Source of the DNA: an uncultured Verrucomicrobiota bacterium
Lineage (GTDB): Bacteria; Verrucomicrobiota; Verrucomicrobiia; Limisphaerales; UBA9464
Length of the DNA: 56,011 nucleotides
NCBI GenBank assembly: GCA_903939515.1
Contig: CAJAHH010000143.1
Coordinates: 1 to 56,011, forward strand
Direction: 5' to 3'
In this document: positions 27,095 to 36,271 of the stretch, one piece after another
Numbering within the stretch: the first letter of the stretch is position 1
How the letters are laid out: each line of letters begins with the position of its first letter
Notes under the pieces: generated by a model
Databases searched by the model: none
What the model was told of the DNA's origin: nothing
Seen by the model: only the letters and a program-made list of their open reading frames with translations
Program-made: the position numbers and the translations under genes

Positions 27095-28432
27095 TTAGAT
27101 CGCTGCCGGTTGATGTGAGCCATCCCCTTCAATCACCTCGCCGTCCCTGGTCGCGGTGAGTCGCTTGGGAACCAGCAATAAGACCGGCAGGATTAAGATG
27201 TAGACGATGACGGCCAAAATGACCGTTGGATTGAACCCCCCATGCTTGTCATAAATCCATGTGAACAACAGGTCCCCCACCCGGCTGGCGAGTTCATAGA
27301 ACGCAAAGAACAGCATCATCGTCGCGCCCTGGCAGCCGCGCGGGGCCGAGCGGATCACCAGGTCCGTTAGCGCCGCCTGGGCAATGCCGCCCAGGAGGCC
27401 CATTGGAATAGCGACATACAAGGCGCCTATTGCGTCGCGCACCATCAGAAGTGGAACCAGTTGCACAACCCCGAGTGAGAAACCGACCCACAGTAGCGTT
27501 CGAAGCGCGATCCTCTGACTGAACCAGCCATAGAGCATAAAAACAGGTAGAAACCCGCCGCAAAAGATGCCCTTCCACAGGCCCCATTGGGCGTCGGTTC
27601 CGTGCCAGTGATCGACGAAATGGTACTGCAGCACTGACCCGAGTGGCCCGAATTGCCACATCAGCTGGATCAACATGACCGGATAAATTGGCCAGTAGCG
27701 GACGATGCGCCCGATATCCTGCATAAAATGCACGGTGGGGATGTCATGACGGGTCTCCGTAAACACCCATTTTGGACCCACAATGCCCAGCACTGCAATG
27801 GACAGCATCAGCCCACCGGCAGAGTAAAATAGAACACGAGCCGCCGCTTCCGCGCCCTGGCCCTCAATCGTCTGGCTAAGCATGCCGCCGCCAATAAAAG
27901 AGATGAGGTCGGGTATGAATGCTCCCATGCTGATCAAGCTGCTCATCTTGCCCGATACGGCGTGCTTTTGTGCCAGGGTATTGACCACGCCATAGATCGC
28001 GCTGGACACCATTTTGAAGGCCATGGTGGCAACGAACAACCCGCCGAGAAACACCGCGTAGCTGGGAGTCATCAAAGCCACCGCTCCATAGACCAAGGCG
28101 GTGAGGCCTCCGAAGACCAGTATATGGCCGCGGTCACCGCGGCCGAAGGGGCTCCAGCGGTCCCGGACGAACCCGAATACGAAGCCTAGAATCAGCGGCA
28201 GGCCGACCCAAAGTTTGAACACTGCCAGATCGTTGGCCCCGAGGTGCATCCGGTTCTTCAAGAAGAAGGTGACCGGAATATCGATCATGCCGGAGGTCGG
28301 CCCTGAGAAATTACTTAGCACCAGCAGCAGGCCACCGAATGCGAAGGCTTGGACACGTCGTCGGCCTGAAAGACCAGCGGACGGGCCCGTCATCGGGGCT
28401 GGATCGGTGGAGCGGAGTTGAGCCATCACCAC
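27095..28432 (-). CDS. Major facilitator superfamily transporter
   Basis: A 445-residue membrane carrier with about 12 hydrophobic segments. After a short cytoplasmic N-terminus come GGLLLVLSNFSGPTSGMIDI (helix 1) and the loop GFVFGFVRDRWSPFGRGDRGH, which is the D-R-x-x motif between helices 2 and 3 of MFS proteins. A late motif, APRGCQGATMMLFFAFYELA, resembles folate-biopterin or nucleotide-sugar type carriers of the superfamily, but no substrate can be assigned. The frame begins GTG GTG ATG at 28432-28424; ATG 28426 is the likely start. A 38-base repeat element sits immediately upstream, within the leader of this gene. Confidence 0.85.
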   Translation of the reverse strand: MVMAQLRSTDPAPMTGPSAGLSGRRRVQAFAFGGLLLVLSNFSGPTSGMIDIPVTFFLKNRMHLGANDLAVFKLWVGLPLILGFVFGFVRDRWSPFGRGDRGHILVFGGLTALVYGAVALMTPSYAVFLGGLFVATMAFKMVSSAIYGVVNTLAQKHAVSGKMSSLISMGAFIPDLISFIGGGMLSQTIEGQGAEAAARVLFYSAGGLMLSIAVLGIVGPKWVFTETRHDIPTVHFMQDIGRIVRYWPIYPVMLIQLMWQFGPLGSVLQYHFVDHWHGTDAQWGLWKGIFCGGFLPVFMLYGWFSQRIALRTLLWVGFSLGVVQLVPLLMVRDAIGALYVAIPMGLLGGIAQAALTDLVIRSAPRGCQGATMMLFFAFYELASRVGDLLFTWIYDKHGGFNPTVILAVIVYILILPVLLLVPKRLTATRDGEVIEGDGSHQPAAI

Positions 28433-28855
28433 TCATGCGCAAGACGGACCCGAAACGGATCATTTTTCTTTCGATGTCCTGCGTTTATTTTGCGGATTGA
28501 GGGAGGGTTGCCTTTTGAGGCTCCGCGATCAGGAGAGTTGGAATGAGGGAATCAGGGTCAGGCAAAGATTCTTGGAAGTTTTGGGTCGGTTTGGGCTTGG
28601 ATCTGACAGGTTGCACCCAAGGGTTGGGATCCCTGCAAGTTAGCGACGGCAGTGGGCCTCAAGAGAAGCCTTAGCTTCTCTCCGGGCTGGATCTTCGGGC
28701 GGTTGAAGATGACAAGCCTCGCCGATTGTTACCCAGCCATGGTGGAACCCCCGTCAAGAATCGTTGCCTCACCCCGGTTTCACCCCAGGTGCCGCCCTCT
28801 GCTGGCACCAGGGTTCACTCCCTGAGGGTAGACTGGGTCCGTTCAGCTGGCCCCG
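28433..28855. other. Repeat-filled region upstream of the MFS gene
   Basis: No gene. It is mostly copy B of the compound repeat unit (28434-28783). The remaining bases up to the isomerase-like gene show nothing recognisable. Confidence 0.6.
28434..28783. repeat. Compound intergenic repeat unit, copy B
   Basis: It contains the 38-base element (28434-28471), an inverted REP-like sequence (28548-28575, ending caaagattcttgg) and a forward one (28753-28783, beginning gtcaagaatcgttgcc). The element begins 1 base from the start of the MFS frame, whereas in copy A it lies 86 bases from the permease start. That mismatch argues for a mobile or duplicated repeat rather than a fixed operator. Confidence 0.65.
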
Positions 28856-29728
28856 TCACCGGTTGCCAGCACTCCAGCCGCGGACAAATCCGATGCACTG
28901 GGCCACATCGGGCACGGAGTGATCCCAGTTGAACTCGTACTCGCAGCTAATGTTGCCGTCGAATTTCTGGCGGCGCAGCTCGGCGAGAACCGCACCCATG
29001 TCGGTCGAACCGGTCCCGAAAATCATGTCGCGCTGACCGTGCCCGAGTTGTTCGCGCTCCTTGGCGTGCAACGAGATCACCCGACCTTCGAGCATGCGGA
29101 GTCCATCCACAGCCTTGATGCCGCTGGTCTGCCAGTGGCCGATGTCGGCACAGGCGCCGATGCGGGAGTCGCGGTTGCGGACGAGATCAGCCACCCACTT
29201 CGGATCCCAGACCTTGTAGGCCGGGTTCTTGGGCTGCTGGGCGTGGTTGTGGAAGGCCACGCGGATGTCGAACTCCTTCACGAGCGGCTCGAAGGTGTCG
29301 ATCGCATCGGTCGATTCGGTGGTGATGGCGTAGAGGCCGAGTCCCTTGGCGAACTGGAAGAGTTTCCGGGCCGCGGCAGCCTCCTTCGGGATCGTCACCA
29401 CGCCGTAGTTGACGGCCTTGAGGCCATGCTTCTTGAGCTTCTCCTGGAGCTTCTGGATGGCCTCCGCAGGCATCTCGTGGCCCACCTTGGTGGCGCGGTC
29501 TTCTGGGCTTAGCGCCTGTCCGGGGTAGAACTCGATGACCCTGCCGCCCGCCGACTCGGTCTTCTCGATCGCTTCGAACGCGGTGAACCGGTTGAAGGTG
29601 TAAGCCTGACAGCCGATGGCGAACCCGCCGATGCGGTATTCGGTCGGGATGGGTTCGGCCCAAAGCGAACCAGCCAGGGTGACGAGGGATGCCAGAGCCG
29701 TGAGGCGGAGAATCGAGAGGGAGTTCAT
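28856..29728 (-). CDS. Secreted sugar phosphate isomerase/epimerase-like protein
   Basis: A 290-residue TIM-barrel protein of the xylose isomerase-like (AP endonuclease 2) family with a signal peptide (LTALASLVTLAGSLWA), so it probably works in the periplasm. Family features are GCQAYTFNRFTAFEAIEKTESAGGRVIEF at the start of the barrel, RVAFHNHAQQ, GACADIGHWQTSGI, ISLHAKERE and the final ISCEYEFNWDHS. These His, Asp and Glu residues form the metal site of the fold. Exported members are frequent in Verrucomicrobia and Planctomycetes beside glycan-degrading genes. The real substrate is unknown, since sugar phosphates are not expected outside the cell. It is divergent from the beta-helix gene. 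Confidence 0.88.
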   Translation of the reverse strand: MNSLSILRLTALASLVTLAGSLWAEPIPTEYRIGGFAIGCQAYTFNRFTAFEAIEKTESAGGRVIEFYPGQALSPEDRATKVGHEMPAEAIQKLQEKLKKHGLKAVNYGVVTIPKEAAAARKLFQFAKGLGLYAITTESTDAIDTFEPLVKEFDIRVAFHNHAQQPKNPAYKVWDPKWVADLVRNRDSRIGACADIGHWQTSGIKAVDGLRMLEGRVISLHAKEREQLGHGQRDMIFGTGSTDMGAVLAELRRQKFDGNISCEYEFNWDHSVPDVAQCIGFVRGWSAGNR

Positions 29729-30049
29729 GAGATGGGGATTTCAGGACATGGAAGCGAAGCCTCGCCCAATTCTCAACACCCAACCCGTGTTCAAGTCCGC
29801 CTTAAAAATTCTTACGCTGCAGGTTCCTTGGAATGGGTATAGACCTCCGGTGGTTCACCGGGGTCCGTGTTCCGCCCAGCATCTGCTTCCACGAGGCCCT
29901 GGGAAATTGGGCCCAGTCACAGAGTCTCGACAGGTTTGGGTCGAAACTCGGTTTGCGGGTTGGGGCGCCAGACTTGACTGGAGTTGGGGATATCAGCGTC
30001 TCTGGAGCCTTCAATACGGCGGTCTTCCGGGCTGCTTTCGAATGGATTT
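29729..30049. other. Divergent promoter region
   Basis: This gap lies between the isomerase-like gene and the beta-helix gene and must carry both promoters. No clear hexamers, operator palindromes or repeats were recognised. The open frames that cross it upstream of 30050 lack coding features. Confidence 0.4.
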
Positions 30050-31594
30050 ATGACGTTCCGGGTTTTCAGGCAGTGGACACGATGGGTGTTTGGGCTGGTG
30101 GGCGCAGGGTGCTGCGTCCATGCGGCTGATTTCTACGTGTCGCCCAGCGGGAAGGACTCCAATTCAGGGACTTCGCTCAAAGCACCCTGGAAGACCTTGA
30201 AGCGAGTCAACCGGCACATCGCGGATCACCGTCTTGCGCCCGGTGATGGGCTGTTTCTTGAGGGCGGAGCCACCTTTGACGGGGGCCTTCGCATCGAACA
30301 CGCCGGTGGCGGAACGCGGCAGTCACCGGTGCGAATCACCAGCTACGGGCGCGGGCAGGCGATCCTCCGGCCAGGCCTGGAATCGGGCCTTCTCATCCGA
30401 GAGACTTCGTGGATCACGGTTTCCCAACTGAAGCTCATCGCCTCTTCCGGAAACCTAGGCGATGGCATCCGCTGCGATCGGGACCAAGAAACCCTCGAGC
30501 GAGTGGCCGGTGTGGTGATTCAGGACTGTTCGATGACGGGCTTCGGATGGCACGGAATCATGGTGGATGCCAGCCAGCGCTCGATGGGGTTTGAAGGCGT
30601 CAGAATCGAACGGTGCCTGACGTCGAGTAACCGCTATGCCGGAATCATGGTGTACGGAGGCAATCCGGCGGGGCGGAGTTCGCGGCCTCATGCGGGGGTC
30701 CGAATAGAGGATTGCGTGGCCGTGGGGAATCCGGGCGATCCCGATGAACGGAAACATCACTCGGGCAGTGGCATTTTCATCGATGGAGTCGATACCGCCC
30801 TCATTCGAGGCTGTGTTGCGGCGGGCAACGGGGCTGCGTGTCGCAATGAACGAGGGGGTCCGGTGGGCATCTGGGCTCACGCTTGCCGTCGGGTGACCAT
30901 CGAAGGGTGTGAATCTTACGGGAACCAGTCCTGCCTCCGGGATGGTGGTGGGTTCGATTTGGATGGGGGATGCGAGGAGAGTTTGTTGATTCGGAACTTT
31001 TCACATCACAACCACGGTCCCGGGTTCTTGGTGTACACCTATTCGGGGGCCGCTTACGCCGACCGTGATTGTCAGGTCCGGGATAATATCTCGTGGAACG
31101 ATGGAGCCAGAAGCTCTGGCTATGCCGGAATCCAGTTGGGCTCGGAAGACGGATGCCAGATCACCGGTTTGATCGTGGAACGAAACACCGTGATCGCACC
31201 GGTCGAATCGGTGGCGGCGGTGCGTGTCATGGGACGGTCCATTCAGGCCTGCATCCGAAGCAATTTGGTTGTGGTTCCCGCACACGGAACCTTGGTCTCC
31301 ATCTCCGGTTTCGAGCATCGGGTTCGCTTTGAGGACAACCGTTATTGGAGGGCCGATGGGAAGCCCGTGTTTCTGGTCGATTTCCAATGGACCATTCCCG
31401 CCTTGAATGCTTGGCACAACGCCACCGGACCCGATCACCGATTTGTTGCGGTGGGTGAGCTCTTCGCAGATCCAGAACTCCGGCTTCCTCAGACGCCGGA
31501 CTTCAAATCGCTGCGACGTCGGCCATCATGGCCTCGAGTGTCCCACCGGTTTCTTTCCGAGGTTGGTGCCCCAGAGAAGCCGGGCTTTCCTTGA
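30050..31594 (+). CDS. Secreted right-handed parallel beta-helix protein
   Basis: A 514-residue exported protein. The start ATG 30050 gives a signal peptide (WTRWVFGLVGAGCCVHA) followed by DFYVSPSGKDSNSGTSLKAPWKTL, the standard N-cap of secreted polysaccharide lyase-like beta helices. The frame is open to 29984, which would add an unlikely leader. The body shows repeating coils (VVIQDCSMTGFGWHGIMV, VRIERCLTSSNRYAGIMVYG, ALIRGCVAAGNGA, VTIEGCESYGNQS, LLIRNFSHHNHGPGFLVY). Such proteins are often pectate lyases, glycosidases or epimerases acting on uronic-acid polymers. No catalytic set can be assigned, so substrate and reaction are open. It ends convergent with a small membrane protein gene. 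Confidence 0.85.
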   Translation: MTFRVFRQWTRWVFGLVGAGCCVHAADFYVSPSGKDSNSGTSLKAPWKTLKRVNRHIADHRLAPGDGLFLEGGATFDGGLRIEHAGGGTRQSPVRITSYGRGQAILRPGLESGLLIRETSWITVSQLKLIASSGNLGDGIRCDRDQETLERVAGVVIQDCSMTGFGWHGIMVDASQRSMGFEGVRIERCLTSSNRYAGIMVYGGNPAGRSSRPHAGVRIEDCVAVGNPGDPDERKHHSGSGIFIDGVDTALIRGCVAAGNGAACRNERGGPVGIWAHACRRVTIEGCESYGNQSCLRDGGGFDLDGGCEESLLIRNFSHHNHGPGFLVYTYSGAAYADRDCQVRDNISWNDGARSSGYAGIQLGSEDGCQITGLIVERNTVIAPVESVAAVRVMGRSIQACIRSNLVVVPAHGTLVSISGFEHRVRFEDNRYWRADGKPVFLVDFQWTIPALNAWHNATGPDHRFVAVGELFADPELRLPQTPDFKSLRRRPSWPRVSHRFLSEVGAPEKPGFP

Positions 31595-31660
31595 GTTTCG
31601 GGTCCTGAATTTCCGATCGAAGTTCCGTTCGCGGCAGCCCCGAGCAAAGGAGGCTCTTTT

Positions 31661-32116
31661 CTACGCGTCGCTGTTGGCGACATGCCATCGGGCCAGGTAC
31701 CAGGCGGGAACGATCAGGGTTGTAAAGAAGAGGCACAGGCCGAAGTTCTGGTACACGTTGGGCACCAGAGAGATTCCCTGGTGCTCGGCGATTTCGATGC
31801 CGAAAAAGTGCGCGATGAGCCCAATCATACCGCACTGGATGGTCTTGAAATAGGCCCGATTGCGCAGCGTCAGCTCCCGCTCATAGATGTGATGGTCGAA
31901 TGCACTGCCAACAAAGCTGTGGGCACTCACGAACAGGAGGATGGACAGGATTGTGCCTACCACCAGACACACTCTCAGAAGTATTAGGAGTCCGGGCCGG
32001 TCGGTCTGAAGGAAGAATTTACCGAAGTACCCTCCCCAGAGAGCCACGATGGCGATACGCGACAGTCTCAAGGTGGTCTGGGCCGAAAAACGGAAATAAT
32101 GGGAGGGGAGTTTCAT
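31661..32116 (-). CDS. Small integral membrane protein of unknown function
   Basis: A 151-residue protein with about four hydrophobic segments: near residues 18-35, 42-66 (LLILLRVCLVVGTILSILLFVSA), 90-108 (IQCGMIGLIAHFFGIEIA) and 122-142 (NFGLCLFFTTLIVPAWYLA). It has no recognised family. The predicted protein has a sensible composition and the opposite strand is much less protein-like, so it is likely real. It sits between the beta-helix gene and a large secreted protein gene; nothing ties it to either. Confidence 0.65.
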   Translation of the reverse strand: MKLPSHYFRFSAQTTLRLSRIAIVALWGGYFGKFFLQTDRPGLLILLRVCLVVGTILSILLFVSAHSFVGSAFDHHIYERELTLRNRAYFKTIQCGMIGLIAHFFGIEIAEHQGISLVPNVYQNFGLCLFFTTLIVPAWYLARWHVANSDA

Positions 32117-32231
32117 GGGACAGGCACGAGGTTCAGAGGGGGGCCGGTGATGATTAAACCAGAACCCGGCTTCACGTGCGCTGGATCAGGCGGGCTAGGG
32201 CGGCGATGGGCCACTGAATCTGAACTGGGAT

Positions 32232-34589
32232 TTAATTTCGGAGGCTCACGTGTTCGAGGCGGTAATGGTACGTCTCTGAGTTCGTGCCGGGTTGGGTGCT
32301 CTTCTCCCCGAGGGCTGCTCCCAATTCGTCCCAGAGGGAAGGGATTGTCGAGGCGGGCAATCTCTGCTGGATCTGGACTGACCGCGTCGGTTCGCCGGAT
32401 AACTCACTCAGGGAAGCCCGGAGCCGTCGGTTTAATCCGGTATACTCCACGCTGAAGAGGTAGGGGTGCCCGGCTTTCATGCCTCCGGGGATGGCTAGAG
32501 CCCAAGCCTTCGACTTCCCGTTGGATGCCAAAACCACTCGGACCTGGTCCGCCGACGCGATCTGGAGCGTCAGCGAGTGGCGCTCGATCGGCTCATCGGC
32601 GGCGAAGAATCCCAGTATCATTGGGTTGTTCGGAGTGTTGCCGAAGGATTCGATGCGGAAATTGAGTGCGGCTTGGAAAGAGGTGTTTTGGGGCGAAAGA
32701 CGGATGGGATGCACATAGCGGCGACGCTGGGGAGCTTGGGATGAGGCCTCGACCGAATTCGACCTATGCGTCGACGGCCATTTCCCCGTGATGTTGACGG
32801 CCCGGGACTCCTTGGACCAGGCGTAGGGGACCGCCTCGAGGCTCATCAGTGGCACTTCATGCGCCGGGTTGGCTTTGCGGCCGAGACTCAGCATGTCGAA
32901 GTCGAAGTGCCAACCGTGTTGCAGGGGGTCGCTTGAAAAATCCTCGTCGAGAGTCTCCACGGCTTCGGTGCCGGTGTTGAAAGTCCGGTTACCGATGGCC
33001 GCCAAGAACGGGTTGATGCCCGCCGCAGGGGTTTGGCCGTAGTGCGTGTGCTCCGACCACATCCACACGTATTCGTCACTGTAGGCCAATGCCAGTGGCA
33101 GATTGCTCCATAAGGAGGATTTAGTCCCACTCGGCCATCCGGGATAGAGGTTCCACGGGTCATCCTCGACCCACGCCGCCATCCCGGTTTTCACAAACCG
33201 ATCGTACTTCGGCGGGTTGCCGCTCAGCGAACGCCATTCTTTAATCCAGGCGCGTGCCGCCTCATAGCGGCCGCGATCCCCGGCGAAGCCTTCTTGCTTG
33301 CCGTCGTTGGCGGCATTGAACGTCCCCGGTCCCTGACCGTAGTAGAACGTGTTTTCGTAGCCGTGGATGAGTTGGCCCGGGGACTCGATGCCATCGAGCA
33401 CACCGTCCAGAAACGGAATGCTGCCTTGCAGCGGTTCGTAGCCCACCGCATCGGGAGACCAGGCGAAGGTGACGATGATTTTTACGGCCGGCAATTGCGC
33501 CTGGACGGCCTTGATCCATTGGGCTCCTCGGCGGCGCAGCACTTCGGGAGAGTCCTTCCCGAGGGGGAATTTGAGGTTGGCTGGTCGATGGGTCTCAAAC
33601 TCCGGGACCCCCGACTTCGTTCGCCAGCGGTAGTTGCCGTACTGTTCTGTATCTAGCCAGAAGCCTTTCAGATGGGCTTCACGGCACAGCCGTGCCGCCA
33701 TGGCGGCATTGTGCTCCACGATGGCCCAGTCGCGATCGTTGGAGAGATCGGGAGTGAAGCGACCGCGTGCCCCGTCGACGAGTGTGCAGTTGAGGAAGTT
33801 GTCGGTGAGCGTTCCCCAGCGCACCGAGTGGAGGTCCGCCACGATGGGAGCGATCGCTTCGTAGGGCAGTTCCACAGTGTTCCACAGCAGTTCGTGGATG
33901 AAGTATCCGCGAGGAGCCAGTCCCAGCCGTTCTCCCCATTCGGCCGGCAGGATTGCGGGTACGACGTACCCATCGTAGGGAAAGGAGGCCGCGAACTCGG
34001 GGTGTTTTGCCAAGTAGTGCGAAGTCACGGCGTTCTCACCGCCCGTGGTGCCAAACTGGCCGCCACCGATGCTCTTTTTTCCCCGCAATTCTTTCGAACG
34101 CGCCCACGGCTCTGGCTGGGGATCCCGGTGGGTCTCCACTCGAATCCAAGCGATGGCGATCGAACCGGCTTGGTGGCTAGGATCTAAACGTAGCCTGGCG
34201 CCTGTTCCCATGGGTGGAAGCGGGATGCGGTACTCGTGCCACAGTCCGTCGTTTCGGATTACAAAGGCTCGGCTGTTGCTCTCGGAAAAAGTGGTTCCGT
34301 GATAAATCTGCCCCATCGGATCGGCATTCGATCGCATCCGGATCGTGACTGTCACCCATTGATCGGGTGGAAAATCCACCGGTGGCCCGATGAGGTTCGG
34401 ATCGGAAGCAGTGACGGTCATCGTCCAGCCTTCCCGAGTGATGTGGTCGTGGGTCACTCCGGCGTTGGTTGTCCAACCCTGGGTTCCCCGGGCAAAGTCC
34501 CAGAATGCGAGAACGCCCTCGCCGCGGGCGGCCAATGCGAGCCAAGCGAGACACCCCGCCAAGAGAAACCCACTGCGGCAACTCGTCAT
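32232..34589 (-). CDS. Large secreted protein, possible new glycoside hydrolase
   Basis: A protein of 785 residues from ATG 34589, which starts with a signal peptide (SGFLLAGCLAWLALAARGEG); an ATG at 34637 is also open. Residues about 25-155 look like a carbohydrate-binding beta sandwich (FWDFARGTQGWTTN, WHEYRIPLPP). The central part looks like a TIM barrel: GYFIHELLWNTVELP, KGFWLDTEQYGNYRW, VKIIVTFAWSPDAVG, LDGVLDGIESPGQLIHGYEN and YSDEYVWMWSEHTHYGQ. The acidic residues at strand ends (Asp-Thr-Glu, Asp-Gly-Ile-Glu, Trp-Ser-Glu-His) resemble glycosidase active sites. The C-terminal 200 residues look like a LamG-type sandwich (LNFRIESFGNTPNNPMILGFF). No family is recognised. Neighbours are a beta-helix protein, a DUF1553/DUF1501 pair and an alpha-galactosidase. 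Confidence 0.75.
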   Translation of the reverse strand: MTSCRSGFLLAGCLAWLALAARGEGVLAFWDFARGTQGWTTNAGVTHDHITREGWTMTVTASDPNLIGPPVDFPPDQWVTVTIRMRSNADPMGQIYHGTTFSESNSRAFVIRNDGLWHEYRIPLPPMGTGARLRLDPSHQAGSIAIAWIRVETHRDPQPEPWARSKELRGKKSIGGGQFGTTGGENAVTSHYLAKHPEFAASFPYDGYVVPAILPAEWGERLGLAPRGYFIHELLWNTVELPYEAIAPIVADLHSVRWGTLTDNFLNCTLVDGARGRFTPDLSNDRDWAIVEHNAAMAARLCREAHLKGFWLDTEQYGNYRWRTKSGVPEFETHRPANLKFPLGKDSPEVLRRRGAQWIKAVQAQLPAVKIIVTFAWSPDAVGYEPLQGSIPFLDGVLDGIESPGQLIHGYENTFYYGQGPGTFNAANDGKQEGFAGDRGRYEAARAWIKEWRSLSGNPPKYDRFVKTGMAAWVEDDPWNLYPGWPSGTKSSLWSNLPLALAYSDEYVWMWSEHTHYGQTPAAGINPFLAAIGNRTFNTGTEAVETLDEDFSSDPLQHGWHFDFDMLSLGRKANPAHEVPLMSLEAVPYAWSKESRAVNITGKWPSTHRSNSVEASSQAPQRRRYVHPIRLSPQNTSFQAALNFRIESFGNTPNNPMILGFFAADEPIERHSLTLQIASADQVRVVLASNGKSKAWALAIPGGMKAGHPYLFSVEYTGLNRRLRASLSELSGEPTRSVQIQQRLPASTIPSLWDELGAALGEKSTQPGTNSETYHYRLEHVSLRN

Positions 34590-34715
34590 CAAAACCGAGC
34601 CTGCGGAGAAACCTCGAGGGGATGAGGGGCTGATCATTGGGGCAATGGGTTGTCAGGGTGGGGTTGGAAGTTTTTGGGAACTAAAAAGGGCCCGCCCCCT
34701 TACCGGTGCCGTAGA

Positions 34716-36209
34716 TCAAGTGAGCAGGGCATCAACGGGTTTTCCTTTTCCGTCTTTGGTGACGTAAAAGGGGCGACCCTCCGTGACGTAGTTGGTGTCG
34801 GCGCGGATGCCGAGCGCCTTGTAGATCGTTGCATATGCGTCGATGAGTGGGACTGGGTTCTCGACGGCGAGCATCGGATGGCGCTGAGCAGTTTTTCCAT
34901 GGACGTATCCCTTTTTGAACCCGCCACCAAAGAAGGTCATGCAGTTGCAACTGCTGAAGTGGCCGTGGAAACCGTACATTTTCTCATTGGCGATAATGAG
35001 ATCCTCTCCGGTATGCCGCTCGGCAAAGCCTTCCGTTTCGGAACCGGCCGACGGCGCACTGGCGATGGTTCGACCAAATTCTGTCATGATGCAGACGAGG
35101 GTTCGCTCCAGTAGGCCGCGCTGTTTTAGGTCGCCGATGAGTTGGGCGATGGAGCCATCGATTTGGTGCTTCATTTCCTTCATGCGCCGGTGGCCGTTCT
35201 CGTGCATGTCGAATCCTTGGAAAGGGCCATACTGATATTCGACCTGCACAAAGCGGGCGCCCCGTTCCACCAAGCGTCGGGCCAGGAGCAGCCCGTTGCC
35301 GAAACGGCTGCCATTGAAATATCCCGGGTCGAGCTGATCAGCGGCGGCAATCTTAGGTTGGTACGCAGCGATGACTTCTGGCTTTTCCTCTTGAGCGAAG
35401 TCGAAGGCGGCCTTCACCGGGGAATCCATCATCGCGCGGGCTTCTTCCAAGGTCTTGAGGTGCTCTTGAGCCTTGGGAGAATCGCGGAGCTCTTGGGTTG
35501 AAAGGCCGGCGATTTTCTTGAGCAATCCTTGGCGGCGGTCGAGACGATCTACCGTCATTCCCGCGGCCGCAGTGAGTGTCGCCATGCCCTTGGAAGGATC
35601 GGGTACCATGAATGGAGCGTGGTTCACGCCATAGAATCCCGGCCCCAGGTATTCACTAATGAAGAGTCGCTCGGCATCCGAGGTGTCGATGTCCCGGCCG
35701 ATGTAAATGTACGGCGGCACCGCAGGATTGCGGCGACCCAGTGTGCGACCAATCACCGATCCGATACTCGGAGCTTGGACCCCCACCGGAAACAGGTAGC
35801 TGGTCATGGCGTAATGTTGCGCCTTGAGATGAATGGCCCCGAATTTGGTGTCGTTGGTGAGGCTGCGCAGAAGGGTGCCTTGATCCATCACCGAGGCGAT
35901 GGACTCCAATCCCTCTCCCAAGAAAATTCCGTCGGCGGCTGTGGGGATCTTCGGGCAAGTACCCAGCAATTCACTGCCCTTCATGCCCGCTCGAAACGGC
36001 GTGTGCTGCTTCGGATCCCAGAGGTCGGTTTGCGCCATGCCTCCGGGGAGCCAAATCAAGATCATGGCGTCCGCCTTCGGGGTGAGCGGGGCTTTCGCAG
36101 CCGCCTCCGCCTCGGCAGCACTGGCGGTCCACGGGTTAAACCCGGCGGTCGCGGCAGCAGCAACGGTGCTTCTTTGAAGGAATTGTCGGCGGTCCAATCG
36201 AGTGTTCAT
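34716..36209 (-). CDS. DUF1501 family Tat-exported protein
   Basis: A 497-residue DUF1501 protein. The N-terminus is a clear twin-arginine signal (LDRRQFLQRSTVAAAATAGF). Landmarks are DAMILIWLPGGMAQTDLWDPK, the HYAMTSYLFP segment, RLVERGARFVQVEYQYGPFQGFDMHENG, VCIMTEFGRTIASA and a C-terminal FGGGFKKGYVHGKTA. The pattern matches the 8.3 kb homologue, but the proteins differ enough that recent local duplication is unlikely. It follows the DUF1553 gene by 62 bases and should be co-expressed. Members belong to the alkaline phosphatase/sulfatase-like group; the substrate is unknown. Its position within a carbohydrate-related stretch suggests a role on sugar polymers or their sulfate or phosphate esters. 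Confidence 0.92.
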   Translation of the reverse strand: MNTRLDRRQFLQRSTVAAAATAGFNPWTASAAEAEAAAKAPLTPKADAMILIWLPGGMAQTDLWDPKQHTPFRAGMKGSELLGTCPKIPTAADGIFLGEGLESIASVMDQGTLLRSLTNDTKFGAIHLKAQHYAMTSYLFPVGVQAPSIGSVIGRTLGRRNPAVPPYIYIGRDIDTSDAERLFISEYLGPGFYGVNHAPFMVPDPSKGMATLTAAAGMTVDRLDRRQGLLKKIAGLSTQELRDSPKAQEHLKTLEEARAMMDSPVKAAFDFAQEEKPEVIAAYQPKIAAADQLDPGYFNGSRFGNGLLLARRLVERGARFVQVEYQYGPFQGFDMHENGHRRMKEMKHQIDGSIAQLIGDLKQRGLLERTLVCIMTEFGRTIASAPSAGSETEGFAERHTGEDLIIANEKMYGFHGHFSSCNCMTFFGGGFKKGYVHGKTAQRHPMLAVENPVPLIDAYATIYKALGIRADTNYVTEGRPFYVTKDGKGKPVDALLT

Positions 36210-36271
36210 GGCGCTGAGTGAGCCGGTGTCTTGGTAAAGCGGGGTTGGGTTAAAACGCGATGCGGCCAGGA

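Noticed and set aside
28434-28471. The 38-base element as an operator shared by two transporter genes
   Set aside because: It was not annotated as an operator, because its distance from the two starts differs (1 versus 86 bases) and it travels with the REP-like pair. A repeat element explains it better.
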